Shown here in pieces: positions 1-9,708 of a stretch of 64,000 nucleotides of DNA (position 1 is its first letter; each line of letters opens with the position of its first letter). Position numbers and translations under genes: made by a program. The stretch spans positions 1 through 64,000 of the forward strand of contig JALQPE010001888.1 of NCBI GenBank assembly GCA_030407315.1. The letters are read 5' to 3'. The DNA is from Asparagopsis taxiformis. Taxonomy: Eukaryota; Rhodophyta; Florideophyceae; Bonnemaisoniales; Bonnemaisoniaceae. Under the pieces are notes generated by a model. The model had not been told where the DNA came from. It searched no databases and saw only the letters and a list, made by a program, of their open reading frames with translations.

Positions 1-275
1 ACCACAAGGTTCGTCATACACACACAAACACACAAACAACCACGCACTGCAGCACCAAACTTTCGCATGCGTCAGTGATGTGCTGCTGCTGCAGTGTGTA
101 TTGCGCTGTGCGGTAGCAAGATTTCCATGCTTGCAGCCATTCACATCCAGACATTCCAGCCGCCGACCAGGGAAGCCGTTTGCAGCCGATTCCCCCTTGT
201 CTGCATGGCATCTCGGTGCTGTGTCAACACTTGCTAGTTGCTGCGATGCGAGCAAATGTGCAGCACTAGCATAAC

Positions 276-860
276 TTGAAATGGACGTCCAGTGGAAGTC
301 CGGCTCGGTTACATTGCTGGTCAGCCCTGAAATTCTAAAATGTTGGGCTGAGAAATAGCTGCAAAACTGTATCCATGTGCAATACTCGACCAACCTGAAA
401 TGGACGTCCGGTGAATGTCCAGCTCAATTGGCTTGCTGGCGAGCCCAGAAATTCTAAAATTTCAGTCAGAAAAAAATTGCAAAATTATATCGATTTGGGC
501 GGTCGAAGTGCCGTACGGCACACCCCCATCTCAAAAACATGTTCACATGTGCATGTTTTGGAGAATAGCCCAAATTTCAATTCAAATCAAGGTGTCTAAT
601 TTGCCACAACGGCCCCAGGAACCGCTGCTGCCCCGACCGGGTGGTCATCCTGGCTTCTGTAAGCACTAACTGTAAGCCAAAATCGCGTCTTACGAAGGGT
701 CGATTCAGGCCAACACGTCAGGGACAGGTCTTGGTCCTTGTTTCATCATGGTCCCGCCCTACTCCTCACGATCACCTGAAATGGACGTCCGGTGGATGTC
801 CAGCTCGATTGCATTGCTGGCCAGCCCAGAAATTCTAAATTTCCGAAAAAAATCACTGTG
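276..860 (+). repeat. Unit of about 85-95 bp present three times
   Basis: Three diverged copies of one unit begin near 276, 395 and 776. Each opens with the string TGAAATGGACGTCC and contains a conserved GCCCAGAAATTCTAAA-like stretch. Copies 1 and 2 are nearly adjacent; copy 3 is about 290 bp further on. No gene is visible in 1-1040: the open frames are short and overlap on both strands. The units may be a decayed dispersed repeat or a regulatory array; nothing in the sequence decides this. Confidence 0.6.
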
Positions 861-1571
861 GTGGCTCAGCATCTCCTGTGCAGAAAACTCTCGCACTCAT
901 TTCTGATATACGTTTTGACGTGTTTTTTACTTTTAAGCATCAGGAAAGGCGTTTACGGAAAATTGGGACTACGCCACTTGTGAGCCGCGTCGTTCTGAGA
1001 TAGCGAGTAGAGTTTGTTGTATAGTATTTATATATTGTACTCCAAATGTGCGTTCGAGACCTCGTTTGTATGTTCTCGTGGTTTTGTGGTATCAGTTTTT
1101 GTGCTCACTTCTGGCAGCCCAATGGTGGGAATGTGCCTGAGCGATCAATCATCACCGCTAGGTCACACATTTTGCTGGCAACGTGCGCTTGGAAGGATGA
1201 ATGACCGCCGTGGGAGATGGATTTTCAATTAATTCATTTGAAATAATAAATTATATTATTGCGAACTTCATGGATAAGTTTGTGCTTTACAGTGGATATT
1301 ACAGGGATCATTTAAGGGAAGCAAATGGATTGTGATATATAATATTATACATTCCGCTGTTCTCGATCCGGATCTCATCATTCGGGAGTTCAGAGACCAT
1401 GGCTTGGGCCATTATTAATCTCAATACCGGCGATGATATGGAGTATGCACAGCAGGACTTAAGCTGACGTTGAAAGCTGTCCAGTCGACGCCGCAGGTTA
1501 ACCTGTGGAATTCCACTTCTCCGCCGTCACTGGCTGAGGTTCTTTGGTCGTGTTTCCTTTGTTTGGTGTAG

Positions 1572-2912
1572 AGGATAGAACGACGGTGAGTATGCCAGTT
1601 TGGAGAGTATGCAGCGAGGGAAGCGTGTGTTTTGAGTCGTACTGTTGTCGTTGATGCGATATTGATTCATTAGAAGCTTCGTGAGTCATGGTTTGCATGT
1701 TGTGAACCATGGGAGGCAGGTAAGTAAGTGAGTCTCGCGGGTGTGCAATAAGGGATGCATGGGTTTTTAGTCTGACTGTTCTGGTTCATTTTGATGTTGT
1801 ATAGGTGGTGCAGGAATAGTGATGAAGTAAGGTAAGTTTCATTGAGCTGAAAGACGGGTTTCGCGATGAAATGGAATGCTGACTACATTTTTTCGTTGCA
1901 CGATTTGTGAATTATTGGTTGTATTGTTTGTATGATGCAACGAGATGAAGAGGTTAAGTGCGTCCTGAGGGTATGAAGCGAGGGAAGTGTTTGTTTTAAA
2001 TGTGACTGTCGTCTTTTATGCAATTTTATTTATTGGGAGCTTAGTGAGTCATGGTGCATATTTGCTGAAGGGTGGAAAGGAGGTAGGTGAGCATTTGAGG
2101 GGTGCAGTGAGTGGAATGTGGGGTTTTGAGTCTGACTGCTGTGGTTGATGTTGATTTGTGTAGGTGATTCTGGAATGGTGATGACGGAAGGTAAGTTACA
2201 TTGAGCGCCTAGTTAAGTTGCGCGAAGATATGGAATGCTGACTACATTTTTTTGTACAATTTTTGACTTATGGTTTCTATTGTGTGCAGGATACAACGAG
2301 GGTAGTGAGTTCTGAGGGTATGCAGCGAGGGAAGCATGGGTTTTTCAGTCCGACTGTTGTTGTTGATTTCGATTTTTTGTAGGTGATGCAGGAATGGTGA
2401 TGACGGAAGGTAAGTTGCATTTAGCGCGCAGTCCGGTGGTGCGAAGATGCGGAATGTTGACTTCATTTGTTGGTTGTGAGATTTTCGACTTTTGGTATGT
2501 ATTGTGTGTAGAATGAAACGAGAGTAAGTGAGTTCTGAGGGTATGCATCGAGAGAAGTGTTTGTTTCGAATCTGACTATTGCAGTTAATGCATTAACTGC
2601 AATAGTCAGATTCGAAACAAATATCGCATGCGATATTTATTCATTGGAAGCTTATCCAGTCATGGTGCGTATTGTGTCGAGCGAAGGAAAGTGCGGAAGT
2701 TTTGAGAGTATGCTGAGAGGGACATGTGGGTTTTGAGTCCGACTGTTGTGGTTGATTTCGATTTTATGCAGGTGATGCTGGAATGGTGATGACAGAAGGT
2801 AAGTTTCATTGAGCGCCAAGACTTGTTTTGCGAAGATATGGACTGCTGACTTTGATTATTCATTGCAAGGTTTTTGGATCATGGTTTGTATTGTGTGTAG
2901 GATGGATGAGAG
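1572..2912 (+). other. Array of intron-like and microexon-like units, copy A
   Basis: Short conserved blocks lie between a TAG or CAG and a GTAAGT-like donor. Blocks of exactly 27 nt lie at 1805-1831, 2164-2190, 2383-2409 and 2772-2798. Blocks of 12 nt lie at 2290-2301, 2512-2523 and 2901-2912; an earlier 14-nt version is at 1572-1585. The intervening segments measure about 81 nt (2302-2382) and 102 nt (2410-2511 and 2799-2900). They carry a CTGAC motif, either TGCTGACTAC or GTCTGACTG, about 30-60 nt before the acceptor, as expected for a branch site. Joined blocks contain stops in all frames, so they would not encode a long peptide. Alternative: a tandem satellite that resembles splice signals by chance. 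Confidence 0.6.
2560..2621. repeat. Perfect 62-bp palindrome
   Basis: The two 31-bp arms meet at 2590/2591 with no spacer and no mismatch. A 16-bp palindrome (2621-2636, ATATCGCATGCGATAT) follows at once. The same site in the other repeat units has no fold-back and reads directly through. The palindrome therefore looks like a local inverted duplication inside one unit, from template switching or from an assembly artefact. Confidence 0.85.
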
Positions 2913-3361
2913 GTAAGTAAGGGATTTTCTAAGATATCTGGCGTGGTAAGCGTTGCTTTTGAATCTGACTGTTGGGGTTGATGTTGTGTATGTGATGCAG
3001 GAGTGGTGAAGCAGGATGGCAGGACTCAGGGAGAGTGAAGAAGGATCTAGGAAGATGGGGAATGAAGCTGTGAGGTGTTTTCTGGTATGTGTATATTTTC
3101 AGGCATACGATAGAAGTAAGAGTGGTTTCAAGTCGTGTAAGATTTTGCTGACCATGTTCGTGTTTCATGTCTTGATGATTTAATGGGCTGGGGTGGTGTC
3201 GAGGAAAGCGGGATGGTATTGGGAAGGAGCAGATTTTTTGTAATCTAAGTCGTGAGGGTTCTTGAAGTATGTGCGGATGGTGGTGCATGGCGTTCGGATG
3301 GTAGGGAGAAACGCGATAGTGAGGGAGATGGGTGATCGACGGTATGCTGACAGGTATTTTG

Positions 3362-3490
3362 TATTCTGGCTGGATACGTATTCCATATTCTAGCTGGATA
3401 CATATTCCGTATCCTGGCTTGATACGTATTTCCTATTCTAACCGGGTATTTATTTCCTATTCTGACCAGATATGTATTTCCTATTCTAGA
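3362..3490 (+). repeat. 24-bp tandem repeat, about 5 units
   Basis: Successive units begin TATTCTGGCTGGATACG with substitutions and end in TATTTCC-like sequence. The period is 24 bp. Copy B carries the same array at 21658-21830 with one shortened unit. The period is a multiple of three, so open frames run through it on both strands, but they are low complexity and are not kept open in both copies. Confidence 0.8.
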
Positions 3491-3611
3491 GAGACGTATT
3501 GTATACGAGCAGTTTCGTAAATGAGAGAATAAAATACGGTCCGATATGGGCCCTTAATTTACCATCCGCTGTAATTTCTTCCCTCCGGGTTTTTGCTGAT
3601 ATATTGTATAC

Positions 3612-3911
3612 TGGATGTCGGGTCCTAGTATCCGGCCAAACGTACTAGAAAAACTGGATGTCGGGTCCTAGTACTCCGCCAAACGTACTAGAGAAAGTGG
3701 ATGTCGGGTCCTAGTATTCCGCCGAACGTACTAGAGAAAGTGGATGTCGGGTCCTAGGATCCCGCTGAATGTACTAGAGAAATTGGATGTCGGGTCCTAG
3801 TATTCCGCTGAATGTACTAGAGAAATTGGATGTCGGGTCCTAGTATTCCGCGAACGTACTAGAGAAAGTGGATGTCGGGTCCTAGTATTCCGCCGAACGT
3901 ACTAGAGAAAG
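3612..3911 (+). repeat. 43-bp tandem repeat, 7 units
   Basis: Unit starts (TGGATGTCGGGTCCTAG) lie at 3612, 3655, 3698, 3741, 3784, 3827 and 3869; the unit starting at 3827 is 42 bp long. Each unit ends with a GTACTAGAGAAA-like block. A diverged eighth unit starts at 3912. Copy B has only three units. An AT-rich hairpin follows, with arms related to GGACGTCCGC and GCGGACGTTC. Confidence 0.9.
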
Positions 3912-4083
3912 TGGACGTCCGCATCCAAAAAATTTTTATTTTTTTTCGGACGCGGACGTTCATTTGTTCTAGTAAATCTCGGGGCCGACTAGGACCCGTA
4001 CTAGAGAGACTGGACGTCCGCGTCCACTTCCGAAAACACAGACGATACTAGGAGCTTCCGATGTACGGTCTGCAATCCACGAA

Positions 4084-4833
4084 ATGCTCTCTGGGTTTGC
4101 CCAAAAGTTCGATGACAATGTGGAAGGGGCGTGGGGCACGATTCTGAACTCCGGTTCAGCTGCCGAGGATGCCCGGGGTGGCGCGTCTCGCCAGCGGTAC
4201 ATGACCCCCCACTCGGCTGTCATTGAAGACCTCGACGGGGAGCAATCCATGTCGCTGGCTCATGACAAGGTTTCCGTGGATGTCATCCTCGCAATTATAG
4301 CGGAAATGTTGCACTTGGAGGATTCCGTTTCATCTTTGAACGGATTCAAGAAAGGCTCCAAGCTGCGCTTTGGGAGGACAGGACTTCGGATGCTCCTGAC
4401 GGGTTCCAACTGTACTCGTCAGATCCCGCATCTCGACTTCACGTACCCAGGACCGCCACGCGAGGAACCGAACCGCTATTGTGGGACCCCTGCACCAGAC
4501 CCAGACTATTCTTTCATAGCTACTGCTGCAGTTGGGTCCCCAATTCTGGTACGACCGCGGAGTCATGCCTTCCTCAACGCCCCTCGTGATGCCTTCCTGG
4601 CCGTCTGGCCCCATCTCCATCCAAAATTGGTTTGGATTCCACCCTTCGCTGTTCTCGTGACTCGTGGTGACGTAGAGCACGCTGGTGCGGGATGGCAGGA
4701 TTACAACTTCGTGAAGGACAAAATTTCTAAGACTGGAGTACAATACGGTCATCACATTCGAGTCCATAGCATGGCTGTACGTGATTCTTCCGAGCTAGTC
4801 AATGATCTCGTCTACGCACCGTGTGCAGAGTGA
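4084..4833 (+). CDS. 2OG-Fe(II) oxygenase-like protein
   Basis: The 249-residue ORF shows the iron and 2-oxoglutarate ligands of the double-stranded beta-helix oxygenases. There is an HLD motif (His116, Asp118), a distal His199 in the block VEHAGAGW, and Arg226 ten residues after a Tyr/Asn-rich stretch. Family members hydroxylate proteins, nucleic-acid bases or small molecules; the substrate here is unknown. The frame is open for about 20 codons upstream of the ATG, into the end of repeat copy A. After the TGA, another frame stays open to 4933 and encodes an acidic tail rich in Asp, Glu and Ser. The TGTGCAG just before the stop could be a splice acceptor that joins this tail. It may also be a pseudogene fragment. 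Confidence 0.65.
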   Translation: MLSGFAQKFDDNVEGAWGTILNSGSAAEDARGGASRQRYMTPHSAVIEDLDGEQSMSLAHDKVSVDVILAIIAEMLHLEDSVSSLNGFKKGSKLRFGRTGLRMLLTGSNCTRQIPHLDFTYPGPPREEPNRYCGTPAPDPDYSFIATAAVGSPILVRPRSHAFLNAPRDAFLAVWPHLHPKLVWIPPFAVLVTRGDVEHAGAGWQDYNFVKDKISKTGVQYGHHIRVHSMAVRDSSELVNDLVYAPCAE

Positions 4834-4933
4834 CGACCCCAATCGTCTGCCGAAACCTTACGAGTTCGCACACGACTTTGAGTCGGACGATGAGGTACCG
4901 GATAGTAGTGAAGATTACATAACAGTTGAGTAG
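4834..4933 (+). other. Possible acidic C-terminal exon of the oxygenase
   Basis: In the frame shifted relative to the main ORF, this stretch encodes about 32 residues rich in Asp, Glu and Ser and ends at TAG 4931-4933. It follows a TGTGCAG acceptor-like string at the end of the main ORF. The composition looks like a real protein tail, but no donor site could be fixed, so a frameshift is equally possible. Confidence 0.4.
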
Positions 4934-6048
4934 GTAGGATTTCACCTATAGGTTGCTCTCAACTAAAGTTTCTATTGTTTTCTTAATGTTCCTCCATTGC
5001 TTCACCTGTAGCATAGTATACTATATACTAACAGTATACTCTTCCCCATTGCTTACTGACAACTTGTGACATTCTGTGATCTACGATATTGTTTTCCTTT
5101 CAACCCAGACTAACGAGTGCGTATCCATGAGCTAAGAGCGCTCCCGACCTCAGCAGTACCTCTACTTTGTCTTTTCCAGCTGCTATTCAGGTCCTAAAAT
5201 TACCAAATTTTAGACCCATCCGGCGCCCACCTGTTCCAGATTTGGACAACCGCTCCTGCCCCAGGCTACGTCAGGTTCATACATTCCATGCTTTACTGAT
5301 GTTTCTAAACATTCCAAATGCTACGCTTCTTCGCTGGATGGTCGTTGACGAACATTGACGGCGCATTGCAGCTCTGTTCAAAACCGAACCGGTATTACCA
5401 TGACGTGCATCTATGTCCGTCTACTTCTCTCCTCATACAATCTTGAACATCTAGTCATCGTGATGCATCCAGACAGTTGTGCACCAATAGTCGATAAACA
5501 TAATTGCACCGAACTATAGAAGGTGCTGCCCACGTGGTGCTTACTCGTGGTGGTGAGTGTCCCATGGCATAAGGTCGCTGGTACAAAGTAGGACGGAGTA
5601 CGAGCCATACGGTCACTACGAGTGGGGCATAAAATTTGGTAATTTTTGTGCCCAAAAATTACCAAATTTTAGACTAGTCTGGCGACCGTCTGTAGCTAAT
5701 GGGGCTTGAATTTAGGTGCAGTGTCTCTGTATTATTAGTGAAGCTAGCTCAAGGTTGTGGAGATTTTGTTTAATGCACTGTCATGATACAGAATGCGCCC
5801 AAGCTGCATACCCGTTCAAAACATTGCACCCCTTCACCAATCTTCAACAACAAAACTCCAAACTCTTTCATCATCCCGCGACCCCTCGTCAGAAATCGGG
5901 GCTTCCATAAATTCCAATTTCAAATTTTGCGGGCGCGCGGAAAAATCTCCTTGCCGTCCTGTCAGGCACATGTGCCGGATTGCATTGCAATCTTCTCTAC
6001 CAATCTATCGCATTCTCTCTTCTCCCTCGTTCCCGAGCATCCCCTGAA
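4934..6048. other. Intergenic region with AT-rich fold-backs
   Basis: No convincing gene is seen. An AAAATTACCAAATTTTAG element lies at 5191-5216 and a short perfect inverted repeat at 5630-5671. The last 150 bp before 6049 are pyrimidine-rich and probably hold the promoter and leader of the next gene. I see no clear TATA box. Confidence 0.5.
5630..5671. repeat. Short inverted repeat of the TTTGGTAATTTT family
   Basis: Perfect 19-bp arms (5630-5648 and 5653-5671; TAAAATTTGGTAATTTTTG and its complement) flank a 4-bp spacer. The same terminal sequence occurs at 5191-5216, 9709-9836 and, decayed, at 10217-10336. This is a MITE-like family. Confidence 0.8.
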
Positions 6049-9000
6049 ATGGCGCAGCCACAACCCCGGCACGGGCTTGTCGAAACGTACAGCGAAGATG
6101 GGCCGATGCATCCATCTGACAAGTACGGAAACGGAACCATTCTATGGGTTGATCCCGCTCGCGTTGTTTCAATTCCTGCTATCGCAGGGGCTAGCACCCC
6201 AGCCTCCGATGTCACATCCGTAGTGCATCTGGATTTCGAACGTCTCTATCTGTACGGTAGCATTGCGGACAATGGTGACGTAACCTTGGTGGGAGGCATG
6301 GACGTGTGCGAGGAGGTGTGGTCGCGCCCCCGACGGAACACATCGAGATATTTACTTCGCATGAGCTACGAATCTATTACTACCAAACCACATACGCTTG
6401 CCTCTATTCTCTTTCATCTCCTGGAGAGGGAAAGGATTATTCCGTTCTACGAAAGTGTAGCAATAGTCGCTCACATGCGAGACTGTTGGCATGAAGCTGA
6501 GAAGAAAGAGGATCATGTGCCCCTTGCAGAACGTTCGCTCACAGCGTTTCGAAGGGCTGTGAGCAGTATGTACAAGTTTGACCTGCCAGCGAATGCTTCA
6601 ATCGTTCTGGATAAATGGTTCTCGTATGCCTACCATCGTCACACCTTTAACATTGTGCAAGCAGTCCGAAACTTCACCATTTCTGCTGGTGAAGATGGTA
6701 GTGTAGATATAGACACACGGGTATGGGATCTATTCCTCACGAGCTGTGGGTTGCTGGATTTATCCGTATCCTTCTTTATTCCCGTGTTTGTCCATGAGCG
6801 TGATGAGCAATCAGCAGAGGATCCACTCAAAAACTCTCAGAGTCCTGGACCACCACTTCCAGTTCAGAAAGAGTTCTACACCGAGCATAACTTCTCCCAG
6901 TCCGCGATTGGTCGAGATGCCTTCTCAAGACAATCACTAGCATGCCAATTCTTCGTTTCACAGACCCAGGAGCGCGCTTCGCATCAAGATAGCTGGACAA
7001 CTCCGAGACTTACCACAACTTTCGAGAGGGTTGTATTTCTCATGGCATTGATACAAATGGACCGAGACTGGAAGTTGCAGGCAGAATCCCGGCCACGCTC
7101 ACGTACAAGAACGAGGTCTTCGAATAGACCCACGCCGCTTCTCAAGAAGGATAGTCCGTGGACTGCCCAGCGTCTTGGATATGGTATTCATGTGATTCTG
7201 AAGTCATGGGATGTATTGGCAAAGTCGCTAGGGGCTACCAATACCGAGGAGCTCTTGCAACCGTACCTTCTGTACGACCAGAGAGTATTCACGTACCACG
7301 TCCTGGACTCGGAAAATAGGGGCTTCGCACCGCTTCGAGAGCTGAAGACTTTGTTGCACGGCAGAGGAGCTGTTCGAAGAGTGCAGCACTCGGCAAGCAT
7401 CTCGAGTGCGGCTGTCCATCGTACGCTGCTGCAAGATGCTCAGATGCGCCTCTGCGCAACGTCCTTCTGGGAGCACATAATGACGATCTGTCGGCACAAA
7501 GAATTGTTCGACCAAACCGTTTCTTCACCGCGAGCAATACCTTTCCTACAGGGCTTCCAGGCGTCGACTGGTTCCCCGGATGCTGGGAGGTTTACGACTA
7601 TTCGGGCTCTGGGTATGGTTGAAAGGCAACTCACGGCATTCAGCCTCACAGAAGAGCCACAATCAACGCCCGACCCTAATGAGGAGCTGTTCGGAGACAC
7701 TGAGAGAACAGCTTCTCCAGTACGGGATTCTCCGCCCGGCGGGAACGGAACGAGCCCGAATGCTAAACGCAGACGACTAGATGAAAGCCCTTCTGGTGCA
7801 GGAAGCTCGAGCAGGAATAGCGGTAACAGCGGTACCGCCGAAGCGGCCAGAGCTGATATAAAATCCATGCGTGCAGAAGATGAAGTGTTGATTCCTCCAG
7901 AAATGGACAACATGAAAGGATCTGTCCTGCATACTTTCAACTGCAGCTTCAGAGACCTTTTGAAGAACTATGACGCTGTTGACAATCCTCGAAAGCCGCA
8001 AATCCGGGAAGGTGCTCAGTTGGTACTCACTGACCCGCCGTACAATACTAGGCGTATGTCTGGCAGAGGAAACTCTGGTTACGATGTCCTCCGTCAGGAA
8101 GAAATCGAAGACACGGTAGCTGAAATTTCCAAGGTGACGCGCAAGGGTGGTCATGTTCTCATATTCACATCTGCTGCTCTGTTCTACAATTGGGTATACG
8201 AGCTTCGCAAAGTGAAATACTCTACGGGTAGTCCTATGTTCGCGGTTGATTCGCAGCCTATCGTCTGTACTCGGAGCCCCACCCATTTTACTTCGCCTCC
8301 ATATAGGATTACAACCAGTTTGTTAAATATGGTCGAGCTGGTTGTACATGCTACGAAGCTGGGTAAGGGTAAAGAAGGCTGGGGGATGGTGAACTACCGA
8401 AATGCAGGATACATCCCTTCTAGGTTCAAGGCTTGGACAAATGTCATCGACAACATCCCGCGCATCACAGCATCGGAGACAGTGAAATATTTGGACAAGG
8501 ACAAGAAAAAGGTTACGTTGCGCCCCGAGCAGAAGACCGTAGCTCTCATGCAAGAGCTCATTGGACGTTTCTCAAACCAGGGAGACTTGGTCGTGGACAT
8601 GTTTGCTGGCACTTTCTCTACTGCAGTTGCATGCCTTACTATGCATTACGGTCAGTACAGGAGGTTTGTGGGGTGTGAGAAGTTCACGGACTGCTTTGAA
8701 CTATCCCTTCCTAGAGTCAATCTTGCATTTCTGCAGCAGGTCTCCATTGGGAACTTTGCTCAACAGTCCACGGCCGCCCTGCAGCAGCTGGCCACTTCTC
8801 AACTCGGAACTTCCGATGACGATTCCCACTCGAAGAACCCCTCCAGTTTACCAAGTTCGACACAACTTCCACCCCACCTCATCAGCTTTCTGACCGCCAT
8901 TTGGTGCATCCCAGACCAGCACAATGACTTGATAGACCTTCCTATTCACAAATGGCCACAATCACTGCTGGGCTTGTTGTCCACCATGGATAGTAAAACC

Positions 9001-9522
9001 CTGCTATCAATTGATACAATGGCACACAATGTATACGTTGCAACTTCAACTATACCTGCAGCTGGTGATGGACTCTTCGCAAGAGTAGATATTGATCCAG
9101 GAGATATCGTCGGGTACTATTTTGGGGCAGTGGTTTACAAGGATCTCTACCAAGCAAAACTGAAGACGTTTGGTACGGGTCCGACTTCGTTCTCGATTGA
9201 GCGCTTCCAGAAGTACGCAGTTCAAATCAAGCACCCAAATATCACCTGCTTGCTTCCGTCTACGTCTGGCCGCCCCATCTTCATTGTTCCATTCGAGTAT
9301 TGCACTGCTTCGAAAATCAACGACCCAACGTTCGTGGATCCAGCAGAGGGAACCGATCGCCCGTCGCGAACTGCTAATGTTAGCTTCTCCTCCCCTGTAC
9401 AAGAACTCATCAGTGAGAGCTCTGTGTCTAGCTACCAAGTTGTATGTGTTACTGCTAACGAGGCTATCTCAGCTGGATCCGAGCTGTTTATCGAATACGG
9501 TCATGATTACTTCACTGTCTAG
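6049..9522 (+). CDS. DNA amino-methyltransferase fused to a SET domain
   Basis: This 1157-residue protein starts at the first ATG, which has a good context (GAAATGG). Residues 1-560 match nothing I know. Basic stretches near 348 (Arg/Ser-rich) and 572 (KRRRL) suggest nuclear import. A methyltransferase domain follows, with catalytic motif IV DPPYNTR at about 662 and the AdoMet-binding motif VVDMFAGTFS at about 848. This IV-before-I order is that of beta-class N6-adenine or N4-cytosine DNA methyltransferases. At the C-terminus, AGDGLFA (about 1005), an ANVSF region and ELFIEYGHDYF (about 1145) match a SET lysine methyltransferase core. The SET part lacks a recognisable Asn-His-Ser-Cys motif and may be divergent or inactive. 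The gene appears intact and intronless. It is flanked by matching TTTGGTAATTTT inverted ends at 5630 and about 9834. Confidence 0.8.
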   Translation: MAQPQPRHGLVETYSEDGPMHPSDKYGNGTILWVDPARVVSIPAIAGASTPASDVTSVVHLDFERLYLYGSIADNGDVTLVGGMDVCEEVWSRPRRNTSRYLLRMSYESITTKPHTLASILFHLLERERIIPFYESVAIVAHMRDCWHEAEKKEDHVPLAERSLTAFRRAVSSMYKFDLPANASIVLDKWFSYAYHRHTFNIVQAVRNFTISAGEDGSVDIDTRVWDLFLTSCGLLDLSVSFFIPVFVHERDEQSAEDPLKNSQSPGPPLPVQKEFYTEHNFSQSAIGRDAFSRQSLACQFFVSQTQERASHQDSWTTPRLTTTFERVVFLMALIQMDRDWKLQAESRPRSRTRTRSSNRPTPLLKKDSPWTAQRLGYGIHVILKSWDVLAKSLGATNTEELLQPYLLYDQRVFTYHVLDSENRGFAPLRELKTLLHGRGAVRRVQHSASISSAAVHRTLLQDAQMRLCATSFWEHIMTICRHKELFDQTVSSPRAIPFLQGFQASTGSPDAGRFTTIRALGMVERQLTAFSLTEEPQSTPDPNEELFGDTERTASPVRDSPPGGNGTSPNAKRRRLDESPSGAGSSSRNSGNSGTAEAARADIKSMRAEDEVLIPPEMDNMKGSVLHTFNCSFRDLLKNYDAVDNPRKPQIREGAQLVLTDPPYNTRRMSGRGNSGYDVLRQEEIEDTVAEISKVTRKGGHVLIFTSAALFYNWVYELRKVKYSTGSPMFAVDSQPIVCTRSPTHFTSPPYRITTSLLNMVELVVHATKLGKGKEGWGMVNYRNAGYIPSRFKAWTNVIDNIPRITASETVKYLDKDKKKVTLRPEQKTVALMQELIGRFSNQGDLVVDMFAGTFSTAVACLTMHYGQYRRFVGCEKFTDCFELSLPRVNLAFLQQVSIGNFAQQSTAALQQLATSQLGTSDDDSHSKNPSSLPSSTQLPPHLISFLTAIWCIPDQHNDLIDLPIHKWPQSLLGLLSTMDSKTLLSIDTMAHNVYVATSTIPAAGDGLFARVDIDPGDIVGYYFGAVVYKDLYQAKLKTFGTGPTSFSIERFQKYAVQIKHPNITCLLPSTSGRPIFIVPFEYCTASKINDPTFVDPAEGTDRPSRTANVSFSSPVQELISESSVSSYQVVCVTANEAISAGSELFIEYGHDYFTV

Positions 9523-9708
9523 CTGTTACCCTCTCACAGTCAAATTTCACAAGTAAATCCATCTCCATTAATGTTTTCACTCTGTTTCCCATACCTTCAA
9601 TTTATTTTTATCGTAATGTACTCTTTCCCCCCAAGCAAGCAATGCGTAGAAGAATTTCCCGTTTGGTACGTAATGCGTCTGCATAAGGTTAGACAAGGTA
9701 TATTCTGT

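Larger units (their letters stand above)
1050..4045 (+). repeat. Long non-coding repeat, copy A
   Basis: This stretch aligns by eye along its length with 19668-22210 in the same orientation. Shared landmarks, in order, are a TTTTCAATTAATTCATTTG stretch, a GGATCTCAT..TTCGGG segment, an array of intron-like units, a 24-bp tandem repeat, a 43-bp tandem repeat and a GGACGTCCGC-bearing inverted segment. Similarity stops at ACACAGACGA (4036-4045 and 22201-22210). Beyond that point the copies abut unrelated coding sequence: an oxygenase here and an RRM pseudogene in copy B. No transposase or reverse transcriptase is encoded. It is probably a non-autonomous mobile repeat or a segmental duplication; I see no clear terminal inverted repeats. 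Confidence 0.8.

Noticed and set aside
2242..3386. Short minus-strand ORFs with similar peptides across the intron-like array
   Set aside because: Their similarity follows from the DNA repeat. They are interrupted by stops in each unit, and the splice-like signals on the plus strand explain the conservation better.
3612..3911. CRISPR array
   Set aside because: The 43-bp units are contiguous tandem repeats without variable spacers, and the window is eukaryotic.
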